Below are positions 18,858 to 27,918 of a DNA stretch of 64,000 bases, piece by piece; the stretch's first letter is position 1; each line of letters starts with the position of its first letter. Location of the stretch: positions 620,001 to 684,000 of the forward strand of contig NZ_PJAR01000044.1 of the NCBI RefSeq assembly GCF_002836745.1, in the 5' to 3' direction. Origin of the DNA: Glaciecola sp. 33A. GTDB lineage: Bacteria; Pseudomonadota; Gammaproteobacteria; Enterobacterales; Alteromonadaceae. The position numbers were made by a program, and so were the translations under genes. Below the pieces are notes generated by a model. The model made no database searches and was not told the origin of the DNA. It worked only from the letters and a program-made list of their open reading frames with translations.

Positions 18858-20588
18858 TTACATTGAACTATTATACCGATATACCGGCAAATTTGACTCC
18901 TGGTAATCACAATTAGTTTTTTTAGCACTGGTCGGTAACAGCACCCAATGTCTTCTATGCGCGAACCCAAGATCAATTGCTTTTTCAAGTTGAAAACACG
19001 CTTTATAGATTTGAATATCTTCAATGAGAATGTACTGCTTTTCTAGCCGCTGCCACTGATAAGCTGCTGCTAACTGTTCTTCAAGCAGCGTGTTATAACC
19101 AAAATGTACAATAGGATATGGCGAAAATAAGATGAACTGTTCAGAAAAATCAATAAGCGCAATATGCGAATCGCGATCAATCATTTCCTGCGCCTTAATA
19201 TAAATATTCTTTGGTGTACTAATATCGTTTCGTAGATGGTAGCCATAGGTACTATAACCAATCCAAAGCGCACTAAAAAAAATTGGCCAGGCAACCCAGG
19301 TTGAAAATCCTTTCAATATAAATATGCCAATAATGCTACACAATCCAATCCCAAGAAATAAAAACCACGGCTCAATATCCAATTTTTGGGTTAACTTAGA
19401 CAACACCTGGAAATCAACTAGACCCAAAACTGAAACAATGATGAGGCCGCCAGCTAAGAAAAAGCTCAGTCCCAACAATATATTTTTGAGTGTTTTTGAC
19501 TGTAGTAGTAAGTGGTAGTAAGGCGCTATAGCGAGCGCAAGCATCGGCAGTGCTGGAAGAATGTAGACACCGCGTTTACCTGGACTAGCACTGAAGAACA
19601 ATATAACCAGCAAGACCCAACCAATAGGCAGAACAATGCGGCCATCTAATCGATTAATTGCTTCAATCCAAGGCTTTACAAGCCAAGGAATAGTTAGACT
19701 CAAAGGCAACCAAAATAGAGGAATAACCGAGACAATATAGTACCAAGCAGGTTTTAGATGATGCCATGAGTCGGCGTAGCGTGTTACGGTTTGCCTAAAA
19801 AGAATATTATCTCGATATAACTCATAGGCTGCGTTATCTGAGGCATTCACGATCAGCAGCATTGGTAGTACCCATAAACCAATTGCGAATAACATGATTA
19901 ATGGGCCTGCCGCCCAAGCAGACCAATGACACTTTGTAATTTTGTTGCGCTCTGGCGACATTAATCGCAAAGCTGCATAAGGAATTAGCATCAATAGCGG
20001 TAAAAATCCGACCCCTTTTGTGATCACACCAATGCCCATGAAAAACCAAGCTAAGGCATACCACCGATATAAACCATCCACCAAGCAAAAGCGCAATATT
20101 CCATAGCAGCCAATGGTGATAAATGCACATACCAGAGCATCTACTTGCGCCGTTTTAGTTTGCAGTAAAAACTGAAAACTAAACAGCAATAACCAGCCAG
20201 CGGCAATCCCGACCTTTTTATCCCATAACCGCTTGGCTATATCGTATACCAAAAATAGTGTTAACAATCCTGCTGATGCAGAGGGCAACAAAAAAGAGAC
20301 TCGTAAAGATCCTGTTATCCAATAGAATAGTGCAATAGACCACATAAAAATAGGCGGCTTATCAGGGTAAAGCTCTTGTGCTCGGGCGGGAAAGAACCAG
20401 TGCCCTGTCTCTACCATCTCTTTAGCAATGAGCGCAAAGCGAGGTTCATCTGCTGGCCATGGATCCCGAAACCCTATTCCAATGAAAATTAGTATAAGTG
20501 CGACTATTAATAGTGACTTGAAAGAAGAAATTAACTGCTCAATGCATTTAATTGCAACAGGGCTTAACTCTATATTTGAAGTATTCAT
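18858..20588 (-). CDS. GT39/ArnT-like membrane glycosyltransferase
   Basis: A 576-aa polytopic protein of the PMT/ArnT clan with about 12 membrane helices. Near the N-terminus it carries the family's acidic loop motif WPADEPRFALIAKEM, followed by YPDKPPIFMW. These enzymes transfer a sugar from an undecaprenyl-phosphate donor to lipid A or other periplasmic acceptors. The GT2 gene of the same operon could make the lipid-linked donor. It abuts the TVP38-type gene (stop TAA directly before ATG). CTTAAG boxes upstream of the operon suggest PmrA-type control, as for arnT. Confidence 0.87.
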   Translation of the reverse strand: MNTSNIELSPVAIKCIEQLISSFKSLLIVALILIFIGIGFRDPWPADEPRFALIAKEMVETGHWFFPARAQELYPDKPPIFMWSIALFYWITGSLRVSFLLPSASAGLLTLFLVYDIAKRLWDKKVGIAAGWLLLFSFQFLLQTKTAQVDALVCAFITIGCYGILRFCLVDGLYRWYALAWFFMGIGVITKGVGFLPLLMLIPYAALRLMSPERNKITKCHWSAWAAGPLIMLFAIGLWVLPMLLIVNASDNAAYELYRDNILFRQTVTRYADSWHHLKPAWYYIVSVIPLFWLPLSLTIPWLVKPWIEAINRLDGRIVLPIGWVLLVILFFSASPGKRGVYILPALPMLALAIAPYYHLLLQSKTLKNILLGLSFFLAGGLIIVSVLGLVDFQVLSKLTQKLDIEPWFLFLGIGLCSIIGIFILKGFSTWVAWPIFFSALWIGYSTYGYHLRNDISTPKNIYIKAQEMIDRDSHIALIDFSEQFILFSPYPIVHFGYNTLLEEQLAAAYQWQRLEKQYILIEDIQIYKACFQLEKAIDLGFAHRRHWVLLPTSAKKTNCDYQESNLPVYRYNSSM

Positions 20589-21293
20589 TTAACGAGACTC
20601 TGCTACATTTCGAGCGGTGATACGCGTGTCTGTTTCTAGTCCACGTTTGTGCTTCCTGTATAAAGAAAAGCTTAAATAACTAGATACGAAAAGCAATACT
20701 ACACTCGCTAATATTTGCCATTCTGAGTTAACTAACATACCTTTTCCCAACAAGCAGAAAATAAGCATTTGCGGAATATAGCCAATGAAAGATCCCACAA
20801 AGAAAGCTTTGGACTTAACATTGGTACTGCCAGCAACAAGGTTGGTTAAAACATTACTACCAAGCGGTAGCAGACGGATAATAATCGTTTTTCGCGTTGG
20901 TTGTGCAGCCAAGAACACATTGACCCGTTGATATTGTGTTTGAAACTTCTTTCTGATTATCGGCTTTAAAACTATTTTAGAGATGTAAAAAGTGATAATG
21001 CACCCTACTAAAGTTGCAACAGTTGCTAACAATAAACCAGTAATTGAGCCATATGCGTAGCCGCCTAAAAAAGCTACGATTTGACGCGGTGCTCCACACG
21101 CTGTGATAACTGCAGCGATACAAAAAAAATATAAAGCACCAATAAGTCCATTTCCTCTTACATCCCTATCTATCCATTGCTGATTAAACGATGAAATAAA
21201 GTCTGCATGCGTCAATAAGTAGCCAATCACAATACAAAACATTACCATTGCTAGGCTTTGCTTGTACCATATCGACCTCGCAGTGTTACTCAT
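20589..21293 (-). CDS. TVP38/TMEM64 (DedA-like) membrane protein
   Basis: A 234-aa membrane protein with the SNARE-associated/VTT domain. It shows GAPRQIVAFLGGYAYG, the conserved loop with a TLVGCIITFYISK helix, and RLLPLGSNVLTNLVAG. VTT proteins are linked to undecaprenyl-phosphate or phospholipid flipping, which would fit a lipid-linked sugar pathway. It overlaps the GT2 gene by 8 bases and directly precedes the GT39 gene, so it is the middle gene of a three-gene operon. Confidence 0.87.
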   Translation of the reverse strand: MSNTARSIWYKQSLAMVMFCIVIGYLLTHADFISSFNQQWIDRDVRGNGLIGALYFFCIAAVITACGAPRQIVAFLGGYAYGSITGLLLATVATLVGCIITFYISKIVLKPIIRKKFQTQYQRVNVFLAAQPTRKTIIIRLLPLGSNVLTNLVAGSTNVKSKAFFVGSFIGYIPQMLIFCLLGKGMLVNSEWQILASVVLLFVSSYLSFSLYRKHKRGLETDTRITARNVAESR

Positions 21294-22032
21294 CAGGAAA
21301 ACACTCTTTTATAGTGGGTATTTTATTGCGTTTTTGTAACCAAATGACGCCTAGCATATCTACTAAGCCGGCGAGCAGCCTGCCCCACATACCGTATTTG
21401 GATTCTCCATGTTGGCGATCTCGATGCTTAACTTCAACGATTTTTATTGTGCCTCCCAATCTTTTAATCAAAGCGGGCAAATAACGATGCATGTGGTCAA
21501 AATAAGGAAGTTTTAAAAAAGTACGACGCGGAACAACCTTCAAGCCACAGCCTGTATCAGGTGTGTCATCACCCAATAATTTAGAGCGGACTTTATTAGC
21601 AACGCGCGATTGAAAACGCTTCCAAGCCGTATCTTTACGATGTTTACGAAAGCCCGCGATACAAAAATGTGAGGTTTTGGGAAATGTTTCAGCAATACTC
21701 AACAAATTAATAATATCGCCAGGGTCGTTTTGTCCATCGGCGTCTATCGTTACAATTAGCTCACCAGATGCTTGTGATACACCAGTTAAAATGGCGGTGC
21801 TTTGTCCTGCAGAATGCTCATGCTGAATGAGTCTTATTATGTCCGGATGCAACTGGATCAGCGCTAGTACTTTTTGTGATGTTAAATCAGTACTGCCATC
21901 ATCAACATAAATGATTTCAAATTGATGTTTAGGGGTCAAATGAGTCAATATTTCATTCACCAATGGGTCAACGTTGTCCGCTTCATTTTTAGCAGGGATA
22001 ATAATACTGAAAAAGGTGCTTTGAAATTGCAT
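21286..22032 (-). CDS. GT2 family glycosyltransferase (dolichol-phosphate mannosyltransferase-like)
   Basis: A 248-aa GT-A glycosyltransferase. FSIIIPAKNEADNVDPLV opens the domain; the metal motif is TIDADGQNDPGD; GCGLKVVPRRTFLKLPYFDHMHRY matches the DPM1/ArnC-like group. It lacks the C-terminal membrane helices of ArnC. The predicted role is to load a sugar onto polyprenyl phosphate for the GT39 enzyme encoded two genes downstream. It is first in the operon, about 60 bases downstream of the CTTAAG arrays. Confidence 0.88.
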   Translation of the reverse strand: MQFQSTFFSIIIPAKNEADNVDPLVNEILTHLTPKHQFEIIYVDDGSTDLTSQKVLALIQLHPDIIRLIQHEHSAGQSTAILTGVSQASGELIVTIDADGQNDPGDIINLLSIAETFPKTSHFCIAGFRKHRKDTAWKRFQSRVANKVRSKLLGDDTPDTGCGLKVVPRRTFLKLPYFDHMHRYLPALIKRLGGTIKIVEVKHRDRQHGESKYGMWGRLLAGLVDMLGVIWLQKRNKIPTIKECFPDE

Positions 22033-22090
22033 AAATTACTTTGTATTGATTTACATTTACATTGAATACCGCCTATCTTAATAACATAAC

Positions 22091-22165
22091 CTTAAGGTTC
22101 CCTTAAGATATCCTTAAAATTGTCCAACTTGGAAAACATTCAGTATCTCTTAAGCGGTTCTTAAG
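22091..22165. promoter_or_regulatory. PmrA-type box arrays between divergent envelope genes
   Basis: Three hexamers in direct repeat, CTTAAG (22091), CTTAAG (22102) and CTTAAA (22113), are spaced 11 bp start to start. A second pair, CTTAAG (22149) and CTTAAG (22160), has the same 11-bp period. CTTAAG-N5-CTTAAG is the known PmrA/BasR recognition pattern (OmpR-type dimer). The arrays precede the GT2-TVP38-GT39 operon on the minus strand and the sensor remnant on the plus strand. Confidence 0.75.
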
Positions 22166-22555
22166 TTAACTCGTTCACAATACTGGAAATTAACAGCACT
22201 GGGTCATTATGAGTTTGAAAGAGCGATGTACAATAAGGCTAACTTGCTAACGACATTAGTTGACGAAGATGCAGAAGGAGTAGAATTCGATTTTGCGGGT
22301 GAATTTATGCCTGAGTTTGAGGGCGAAGGAAAAGCAGACCCCGAATATTATCAACTTTGGCGCAATGGAGAGGTGTTTGAACATTCCGGCATCATGGATT
22401 TGTTTTCAACAACAACCTTCGAACATCAGAAACTCAAAGTAGGTCAGGCTGCTGATAAACCAGTCAGTTATGTAGCCGCATCAATTTTTATAATTATATG
22501 GTTTTTTGTCTTATGGGTTTTAATGAGATGGCTTTTTGATTTTTATAACACTTAA
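22154..22555 (+). pseudogene. Remnant of a PmrB-like sensor kinase: sensor domain plus one membrane helix
   Basis: The frame is open from 22154; the first ATG is at 22226 (109 aa). DAEGVEFDFAGEFMPEFEGE, then EYYQLWRNGEVFEHSG, has the pattern of the periplasmic two-component sensor-kinase N-terminal domain (2CSK_N). It is followed by a single membrane helix VAASIFIIIWFFVLWVLMRW and then a stop. HAMP, HisKA and ATPase domains are absent. The in-frame codons upstream of the ATG (ALGHYEFERA) continue the similarity, so the first membrane helix has been lost too. It could instead be a retained orphan sensor peptide. It sits next to eptA and dgkA, where pmrAB are often found. Confidence 0.55.
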
Positions 22556-22801
22556 CTCAACTATGCTTTATTAATAATAACGTAAGCACCTTCAGTACTA
22601 ATTAAAAGCCCGATATACACCTGGCCTATATTGGCTGACGCTCACATCAAGCGCTATCGCAGGTACTGTCATATCAGACTATATTGATCGCACACTAAGA
22701 TTCGGATACTTATTTGGCTCATTACTGCTAATAGTTTTGCAGCTTCTAATATTAGTGTTTTGGTAAATATATAGCTAATATTAAGTAAACAATCAGTACA
22801 C

Positions 22802-22829
22802 CGTAAGCTTTTCTTAAGGTTCATTTACT
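22802..22829 (+). promoter_or_regulatory. PmrA-type box upstream of the OMP-eptA-dgkA operon
   Basis: CGTAAG (22802), CTTAAG (22813) and TTTACT (22824) repeat with the same 11-bp period as the arrays at 22.1 kb, ending 29 bases before the outer-membrane gene. The outer two hexamers are degenerate. Confidence 0.5.
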
Positions 22830-22858
22830 ACCATACAAACACTTAACAAGGTGTGTGT

Positions 22859-24466
22859 ATGAATCCTAAAATTTCCCCCATTATTCTATTAGCGTCATGT
22901 ATTTTCGTTCCCCAAATTGTATTAGCTGACAACGGCGCAAATGATAATGAATGTGATCAAACGCCCAAGGTTCGTTTCAAGACTAATGACATTTTCGATT
23001 TAGACGACCCCGACACAATATTTGTACATTATTGGGCGAATTTTTTTCATATAAAAACGAAAGATATAACGTTAGGCAATGAAAGTGCATTCTTTATTCG
23101 AAAATGCGACATCACTCAGGCTGACATTGACGAACTAGAGCGTCATTTACGCAAGCAAAAATACATCCGCGAAGCCAGGATAACCGAAGGCGAAGACGAA
23201 AAAATAGACGTTGAAACATGGGATAATTGGTCGCTCATGCCAACGGTGGACTTTGGAAGAAAGGGAGGGATAAACAAATACACAATAGGTATAAAAGACC
23301 GGAACTTGCTAGGCTTAGGCATTGACGCTGAATTTGAATATTTTAGTAATAACCAACGCACTGGCTACAAATTCGACACACAATTTCCGCTTTTCCTGAA
23401 CGAAAATATGACTGCGAGTATTAAACTTAGCAGTAATGATGATGGTAGCTCTCAAGCATTTTTCTTAAATAAAGACTTTGTTAGTTTTGATACTAGCCAA
23501 GCTTATAAAGTGGGTTTTGATAACTTCAATCAAATTGATAGTCAATTTCAAAACGGGTTGACGGTAGCGGAGTATGAGCATGATAAATCTTATTCTACTG
23601 CGCAATGGCAATGGTTGTTTAGCGATTCAGACAACGAAACCTTACGATACGGTATAGGTTATATAAGAGAAAAACACCAATTCTCTAATATACTTTTGCC
23701 TACAATCGCGTCATCTGGTTTTTTACCTGAAGACCGAGACTATCAATACCCTTTCGTCAGCATCGACTACCTACAAAAAAACTATCGAAAGCTATCTAAC
23801 TTCAATCTCATTAACCAAATTGAAGATTTTAACTTAGGGTGGCATGTATCTGGATTAATCGGCAGAGACTTTGCAAATACCATGCAATCCCCCGCTGTTA
23901 TATGGCAAATGTCTTTCTCAAAGGGTCTGCAAACATCGGACAATGGTTTTTTGTTTTTTGACGGCCATTTTGAAGGCGAGCGTATTTCAAATTCGGACAG
24001 TAAAGACAGAACGCAATTATCTTTTTCAACCGAATACTTTCACAAGTTTAATGATAATTGGGGAGGCTACTTTAAAAATGCCAATACGATAAGTAAACAC
24101 CCCTTTTTAGACTCACCCGTCGCCTTGGGCGATGACTCTGGTGTGCGCGGTTATCCATTGAATTATCAGCATGGAGAAAGAACAACGCAATTTACATTGG
24201 AGGCGCGTTACTACCCTCACATAAATATTTACAAACTGTTTGAACTTGGAGGCGCTGCTTTTATCGATGCAGGGAAGGCATTTGGTAATAGTCCCGTGGC
24301 CAACGTTAACACCTCGGTTTTGGCATCAGTAGGCATTGGCGCTCGTTTTTACTCAACTCACTCCAGTGATGCTCAGGTTATTCACCTTGATTTAGTCAAA
24401 CCGCTGTCTACTGACACCAACGTAAACGGTATTGAGTTTCGCATTACCACCAAACATTCGTTTTAA
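22859..24466 (+). CDS. Outer-membrane beta-barrel protein with POTRA-like domain (Omp85/surface-antigen type)
   Basis: A 535-aa exported protein. The signal peptide is MNPKISPIILLASCIFVPQIVLA. Residues 70-125 (CDITQADIDELERHLRKQKY, then IREARITEGE) resemble a POTRA/FtsQ-type fold. The rest alternates short amphipathic strands with aromatic residues, and GVRGYPLNYQHGERTTQFTL resembles the conserved strand 6 VRGY motif of Omp85 barrels. It ends in ...FRITTKHSF, a barrel-type C-terminal Phe. The ATG at 22859 follows AAGG. Only 12 bases separate it from eptA, so it belongs to the lipid A-modification operon; a specific role is not known. Confidence 0.78.
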   Translation: MNPKISPIILLASCIFVPQIVLADNGANDNECDQTPKVRFKTNDIFDLDDPDTIFVHYWANFFHIKTKDITLGNESAFFIRKCDITQADIDELERHLRKQKYIREARITEGEDEKIDVETWDNWSLMPTVDFGRKGGINKYTIGIKDRNLLGLGIDAEFEYFSNNQRTGYKFDTQFPLFLNENMTASIKLSSNDDGSSQAFFLNKDFVSFDTSQAYKVGFDNFNQIDSQFQNGLTVAEYEHDKSYSTAQWQWLFSDSDNETLRYGIGYIREKHQFSNILLPTIASSGFLPEDRDYQYPFVSIDYLQKNYRKLSNFNLINQIEDFNLGWHVSGLIGRDFANTMQSPAVIWQMSFSKGLQTSDNGFLFFDGHFEGERISNSDSKDRTQLSFSTEYFHKFNDNWGGYFKNANTISKHPFLDSPVALGDDSGVRGYPLNYQHGERTTQFTLEARYYPHINIYKLFELGGAAFIDAGKAFGNSPVANVNTSVLASVGIGARFYSTHSSDAQVIHLDLVKPLSTDTNVNGIEFRITTKHSF

Positions 24467-24478
24467 GCTATCAATATA

Positions 24479-26143
24479 ATGAAATATATCAACACTATCC
24501 GTAACCGTTCATTTAGCACGAATCAACTGATACTTTTTACATCAGCGTACATAGCACTAGTACTTAATCTGCCATTTTTCACTAAAGTGTGGAATATAGT
24601 AACTGCAAATAGCGATTACAATATTTGGTTTTTATTGTCAGTACCACTGGTCCTATTACTATTGACCATTCTCTTTCATAGTCTTTTTGCCTTTAAACGG
24701 TTGCTTAAACCGATGCTGATTGCGTCTGTATGTCTCTCATCGCTTTTGTTTTATGGCACTTATCATTACGGTATTATTTTTGACTATGGCATGATCCAAA
24801 ATACGATAGACACTGACCATGCAGAGGTAATGTCTTATTTCAATATGTATGCAGTGCTATTTTTTGTATTATTTGGACTTCTACCCTCTAGCTTACTTTA
24901 CTACGCTAAAATAACAGACCATTCAATTGTTAAAGGTGCTTTTGGGTGGTTGAAAATGGTCGTGATTGCCACACTATTGCTATCTATATTAGTGAGTTTA
25001 TTCTACGTAAACTACGCGGCTGTTGGCAGAAACAATCGAGAACTAACATCGTACTTAACTCCCTTTAAATTGTATGAATCTTCGTATAAATACCTCAAAC
25101 GTGCCCTAAATAATTCGCCTCGAGAATTTCATATACTCGACGCAAAGCCAGTTTTAGTTAACAAACAAGCAAAAAGAAGCATCACTGTCGTCGTGCTCGG
25201 AGAAACAGCAAGAGCCAAAAACTTCTCGCTAAATGGCTACGATAAAACCACCAATAAATACACGCAAGGCGCAAATGTTGTTTCATTCTCCAATGTTTCT
25301 TCATGCGGCACCGCGACTGCGGTTTCAGTACCGTGTATGTTCTCTCGTTTGAATAAACAAAACTATGACAAATATGTTGCGAGCTATCAGCAAAATGTGC
25401 TGGATATCATACAATTATCAGGTACTAACGTTACTTGGATTGATAACAATAACGGAGGCTGCAAAGGCGTATGTGCAAGAGTCGAGTCAATCGTCATAGA
25501 TGAAAACATGTCAAGCCCATTGTGTGATGGAGAATATTGTATAGATGAAATTTTGCTTGAATATCTAGATAAACAACTTTTAGTACAGTCAGATAAAAAT
25601 ACGCTCATCGTTTTGCACATGATGGGCTCACATGGTCCTACCTATTTCCGGCGCTATCCACCAGAACACCGAGCCTTTACGCCTGATTGTCAACGCAGTG
25701 ATATACAGCATTGTACTAGCGAAGAATTAATAAACACTTATGACAATACAATTTTATATACTGACTTTGTATTAGCGAAAATTACGCAACGATTGCAAAC
25801 CTTGTCTGATAGTAAGCAAGTGAATACCGCGATGCTTTATGTTTCTGATCATGGTGAATCATTGGGTGAAAATGGCATATATTTGCATGGCTTGCCCTAT
25901 GCGTTTGCACCGAAAGAGCAAACGCATGTGCCGATGCTGTTTTGGCAAAACAAGCAAAATGAAATCGTTAGTCAAGAGTGCCTTGATACCATCGCCACGC
26001 AAGCAATATCACATGATAACTTCTTTGACATCCTGCTTGGTATACAGTCTGTTGATTCAAACACTTATAATGCTAAACAAGATGTCTTAAGCCTTTGCCG
26101 ACAGACTCATAACCTCGCAAATAGAGACACTTATGCAGAATAA
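24479..26143 (+). CDS. eptA: Lipid A phosphoethanolamine transferase
   Basis: A 554-aa EptA/MCR-family enzyme with five N-terminal membrane helices and a periplasmic sulfatase-fold domain. GETARAKNFSLNGY provides the metal-binding Glu, CGTATAVSVPCMFS the catalytic Thr nucleophile, and SDHGESLGENGIYLHG the zinc ligands. Cysteine pairs typical of the soluble domain are present. It moves phosphoethanolamine from phosphatidylethanolamine to lipid A, lowering affinity for cationic peptides. The diacylglycerol left behind is the substrate of DgkA, whose gene overlaps by 11 bases. Confidence 0.94.
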   Translation: MKYINTIRNRSFSTNQLILFTSAYIALVLNLPFFTKVWNIVTANSDYNIWFLLSVPLVLLLLTILFHSLFAFKRLLKPMLIASVCLSSLLFYGTYHYGIIFDYGMIQNTIDTDHAEVMSYFNMYAVLFFVLFGLLPSSLLYYAKITDHSIVKGAFGWLKMVVIATLLLSILVSLFYVNYAAVGRNNRELTSYLTPFKLYESSYKYLKRALNNSPREFHILDAKPVLVNKQAKRSITVVVLGETARAKNFSLNGYDKTTNKYTQGANVVSFSNVSSCGTATAVSVPCMFSRLNKQNYDKYVASYQQNVLDIIQLSGTNVTWIDNNNGGCKGVCARVESIVIDENMSSPLCDGEYCIDEILLEYLDKQLLVQSDKNTLIVLHMMGSHGPTYFRRYPPEHRAFTPDCQRSDIQHCTSEELINTYDNTILYTDFVLAKITQRLQTLSDSKQVNTAMLYVSDHGESLGENGIYLHGLPYAFAPKEQTHVPMLFWQNKQNEIVSQECLDTIATQAISHDNFFDILLGIQSVDSNTYNAKQDVLSLCRQTHNLANRDTYAE

Positions 26144-26528
26144 AACATCAACAAACTCAACGTCTAATGTGAACGCGAAACCAAAAGGTTTACTACGGCT
26201 TTATCTGGCCGTAAAAAACTCAGGCAGAGCCATTAAATGGCTAATAAAAAATGAGTCTGCATTTAGGCAAGAAGCCCTTGCATTACTCATTGCTATACCC
26301 GTTACCTTTGTCATTGACGCTTCACCCAAAGAGCAGTTGATTTTAATAGCGACTGTACTTTTCGTCATGTTAGTAGAAATAATTAATACCGCAATCGAGG
26401 TGGTTGTAGACAGGATTGGCGTAGAACTAAATCCGCTGTCTGGTTTAGCAAAAGATTTAGGCTCCGCCGCCGTTTCAATCAGCCTCGTTTTAGCAGCGTT
26501 AACATGGATTGGCATTTGCTTCTTATAG
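26133..26528 (+). CDS. dgkA: Diacylglycerol kinase
   Basis: A 131-aa DgkA with three membrane helices and the signature EIINTAIEVVVDRI, preceded by AFRQEALALL. It phosphorylates diacylglycerol to phosphatidic acid in the inner membrane. The N-terminus has an extra polar, Asn/Ser-rich 25 residues compared with the E. coli protein. Its start lies within the eptA 3' end, and eptA-dgkA coupling is a known arrangement for recycling the EptA by-product. Confidence 0.95.
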   Translation: MQNKTSTNSTSNVNAKPKGLLRLYLAVKNSGRAIKWLIKNESAFRQEALALLIAIPVTFVIDASPKEQLILIATVLFVMLVEIINTAIEVVVDRIGVELNPLSGLAKDLGSAAVSISLVLAALTWIGICFL

Positions 26529-26689
26529 GCAGGTAGGTGCACATATGCGGGTACGATAGCGTTCATATGCATAAGTTTTTATTCAGCAATAATTCAGCCA
26601 ATCTTAAGATAAGAGTGTTAGCCTTCCGCTAACTATAACAATTATTGGCTAAAGAATAGCGATGCATGTGGGTTTTGTATTGAACATTT

Positions 26690-26916
26690 CGTTCCTATTA
26701 CCGTTATTTAAGAAAAAAATTATCAGTATTTCTGTTGTTGGGAATGACCGCTGTTTGGACGTCAGGATATGTAAAAGCACAAGTTCATCCCTTATATCAA
26801 AATCAAACCAATGTCTTCCATGTGGTTAAACCAAGAACGCTTCAACAAGTCAATAACGAGCTTGAATTTACCTATACAATCGACAAAAGCGCCATGCACT
26901 TTCAAATCAAGTTGCT
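26690..26916 (+). pseudogene. 5' fragment of an exported protein gene cut by IS6-like sequence
   Basis: A frame encoding SYYRYLRKKLSVFLLLGMTA..., then SGYVKAQVHPLYQNQ, looks like a signal peptide plus mature start. It has no good ATG (preceded by TGA). The sensible sequence stops near 26916, where GGTACTGTCAAGTTA begins, and the rest of the frame is unrelated. The family was not recognised. Confidence 0.4.
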
Positions 26917-26961
26917 TACGGTACTGTCAAGTTACCGAATTCGGACGAACAGAACCACGAT

Positions 26962-27189
26962 TTAACTGCCTATGCCAAATTTTAGACGCAACTCGCATCG
27001 GTTGTTTTCGTAATGCTGGGTTGAGTGTTCTACACACGGCATCAGTTCTTTCTTACCTGCATGTTTATCTTTACGTTTCTGAACGAGAATATCGATTTCA
27101 TCATCATCCTCGCCGGCAGCCCGCCAAAGGTAATGCAGCACACCATTGATCTTGATGAATACCTCATCAAGATACCAAGTATCACCCAA
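26962..27189 (-). pseudogene. IS6-family transposase fragment
   Basis: GDTWYLDEVFIKINGVLHYLWRA, then IDILVQKRKDKHA, is the first catalytic Asp region of the IS6/IS26 DDE transposase. Both ends are missing: the upstream frame is broken and the downstream part degenerates into unrelated sequence. It is inactive. The transition near 26916 may mark the element's edge. Confidence 0.8.
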
Positions 27190-27383
27190 ATGTAAAAGCT
27201 AAGTGGATTTTCCCTCCAAAGTGCACGTGTTCTCTCTATCCACCACAAATAATCAGTCACGCCGTGTGGTTTTATCACACTAATTTCTAGCCGTTTCATA
27301 AGTAAAAAAACACGACAGTTGTTGTATAAAAACGAGTTACACTTTATTTTACTGTAACTATTTTTAATTAATTTTTAAGTAAC

Positions 27384-27650
27384 ATGAAGTCCAATACCAA
27401 TTTATTAATGCTAGTTGCCATTTTAATGGTTCTTTTTAGCCCTATCGCTTTTGCATCTGACATCAGAATGTATTGGCATCTATACTTATTCGGCATCGCG
27501 CTTATTTCAACATTGATTGCACTATTCATTACCTATCGAAAAAAAAATATAGAAAGCACCGGAATAAGAATAATGATTTGGGGGATATATTTTTGGGTTG
27601 TCACATTTATCCAACTAATTCTACTTTCTTTATTGTATGGTCAGGCTTGA
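27384..27650 (+). CDS. Small exported/membrane protein, unknown
   Basis: An 88-aa protein with an N-terminal signal or anchor (LLMLVAILMVLFSPIAFAS) and two further hydrophobic segments (LYLFGIALISTLIALFITY and WGIYFWVVTFIQLILLSLLY). The pattern of three helices with short polar loops resembles small membrane proteins in marine Alteromonadales, but I cannot name a family. It lies between an IS6 fragment and dispersed repeat copy B. AT-rich sequence precedes the ATG. Confidence 0.5.
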   Translation: MKSNTNLLMLVAILMVLFSPIAFASDIRMYWHLYLFGIALISTLIALFITYRKKNIESTGIRIMIWGIYFWVVTFIQLILLSLLYGQA

Positions 27651-27690
27651 GAGTGCTGTCGACTTAACGAATCCAGATGCATAGAACGGT

Positions 27691-27918
27691 AATGTAATAA
27701 ATCGATTTCAATATTTCGTTGGTATAACCCCTCTGATATGATTTTTCGAACGTAAAGTTCCGCGATTCTTTTTAGAAAATGGCCCTGCCGCACAAAAATA
27801 GCCGTTCGATAGAAAGTCCTCACTCAGGCTTTTAATCTGCATTTAATTTTGGTGGTGGGTAGATATTCGGCCCCTACTCCAGACGCTAGTTGAAATCTAA
27901 TGAGCAATTAAGCGACGG
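27691..27918. repeat. Dispersed repeat, copy B (about 230 bp)
   Basis: This is the second copy of the repeat at 17791-18026, in the same orientation; most blocks of 12-20 bases are shared. Sequence just beyond it, GACGGTCTTAAATGGGC to about 27960, has a related partial copy at 43262-43310. Confidence 0.75.

Noticed and set aside
22601-22760. Possible small RNA between the sensor remnant and the outer-membrane gene
   Set aside because: No promoter-terminator pair or stable hairpin could be identified by eye.
27042-27299. 85-codon minus-strand ORF over the IS6 relic
   Set aside because: Its second half is the out-of-frame shadow of the IS6 transposase; the first half alone is too short to support.
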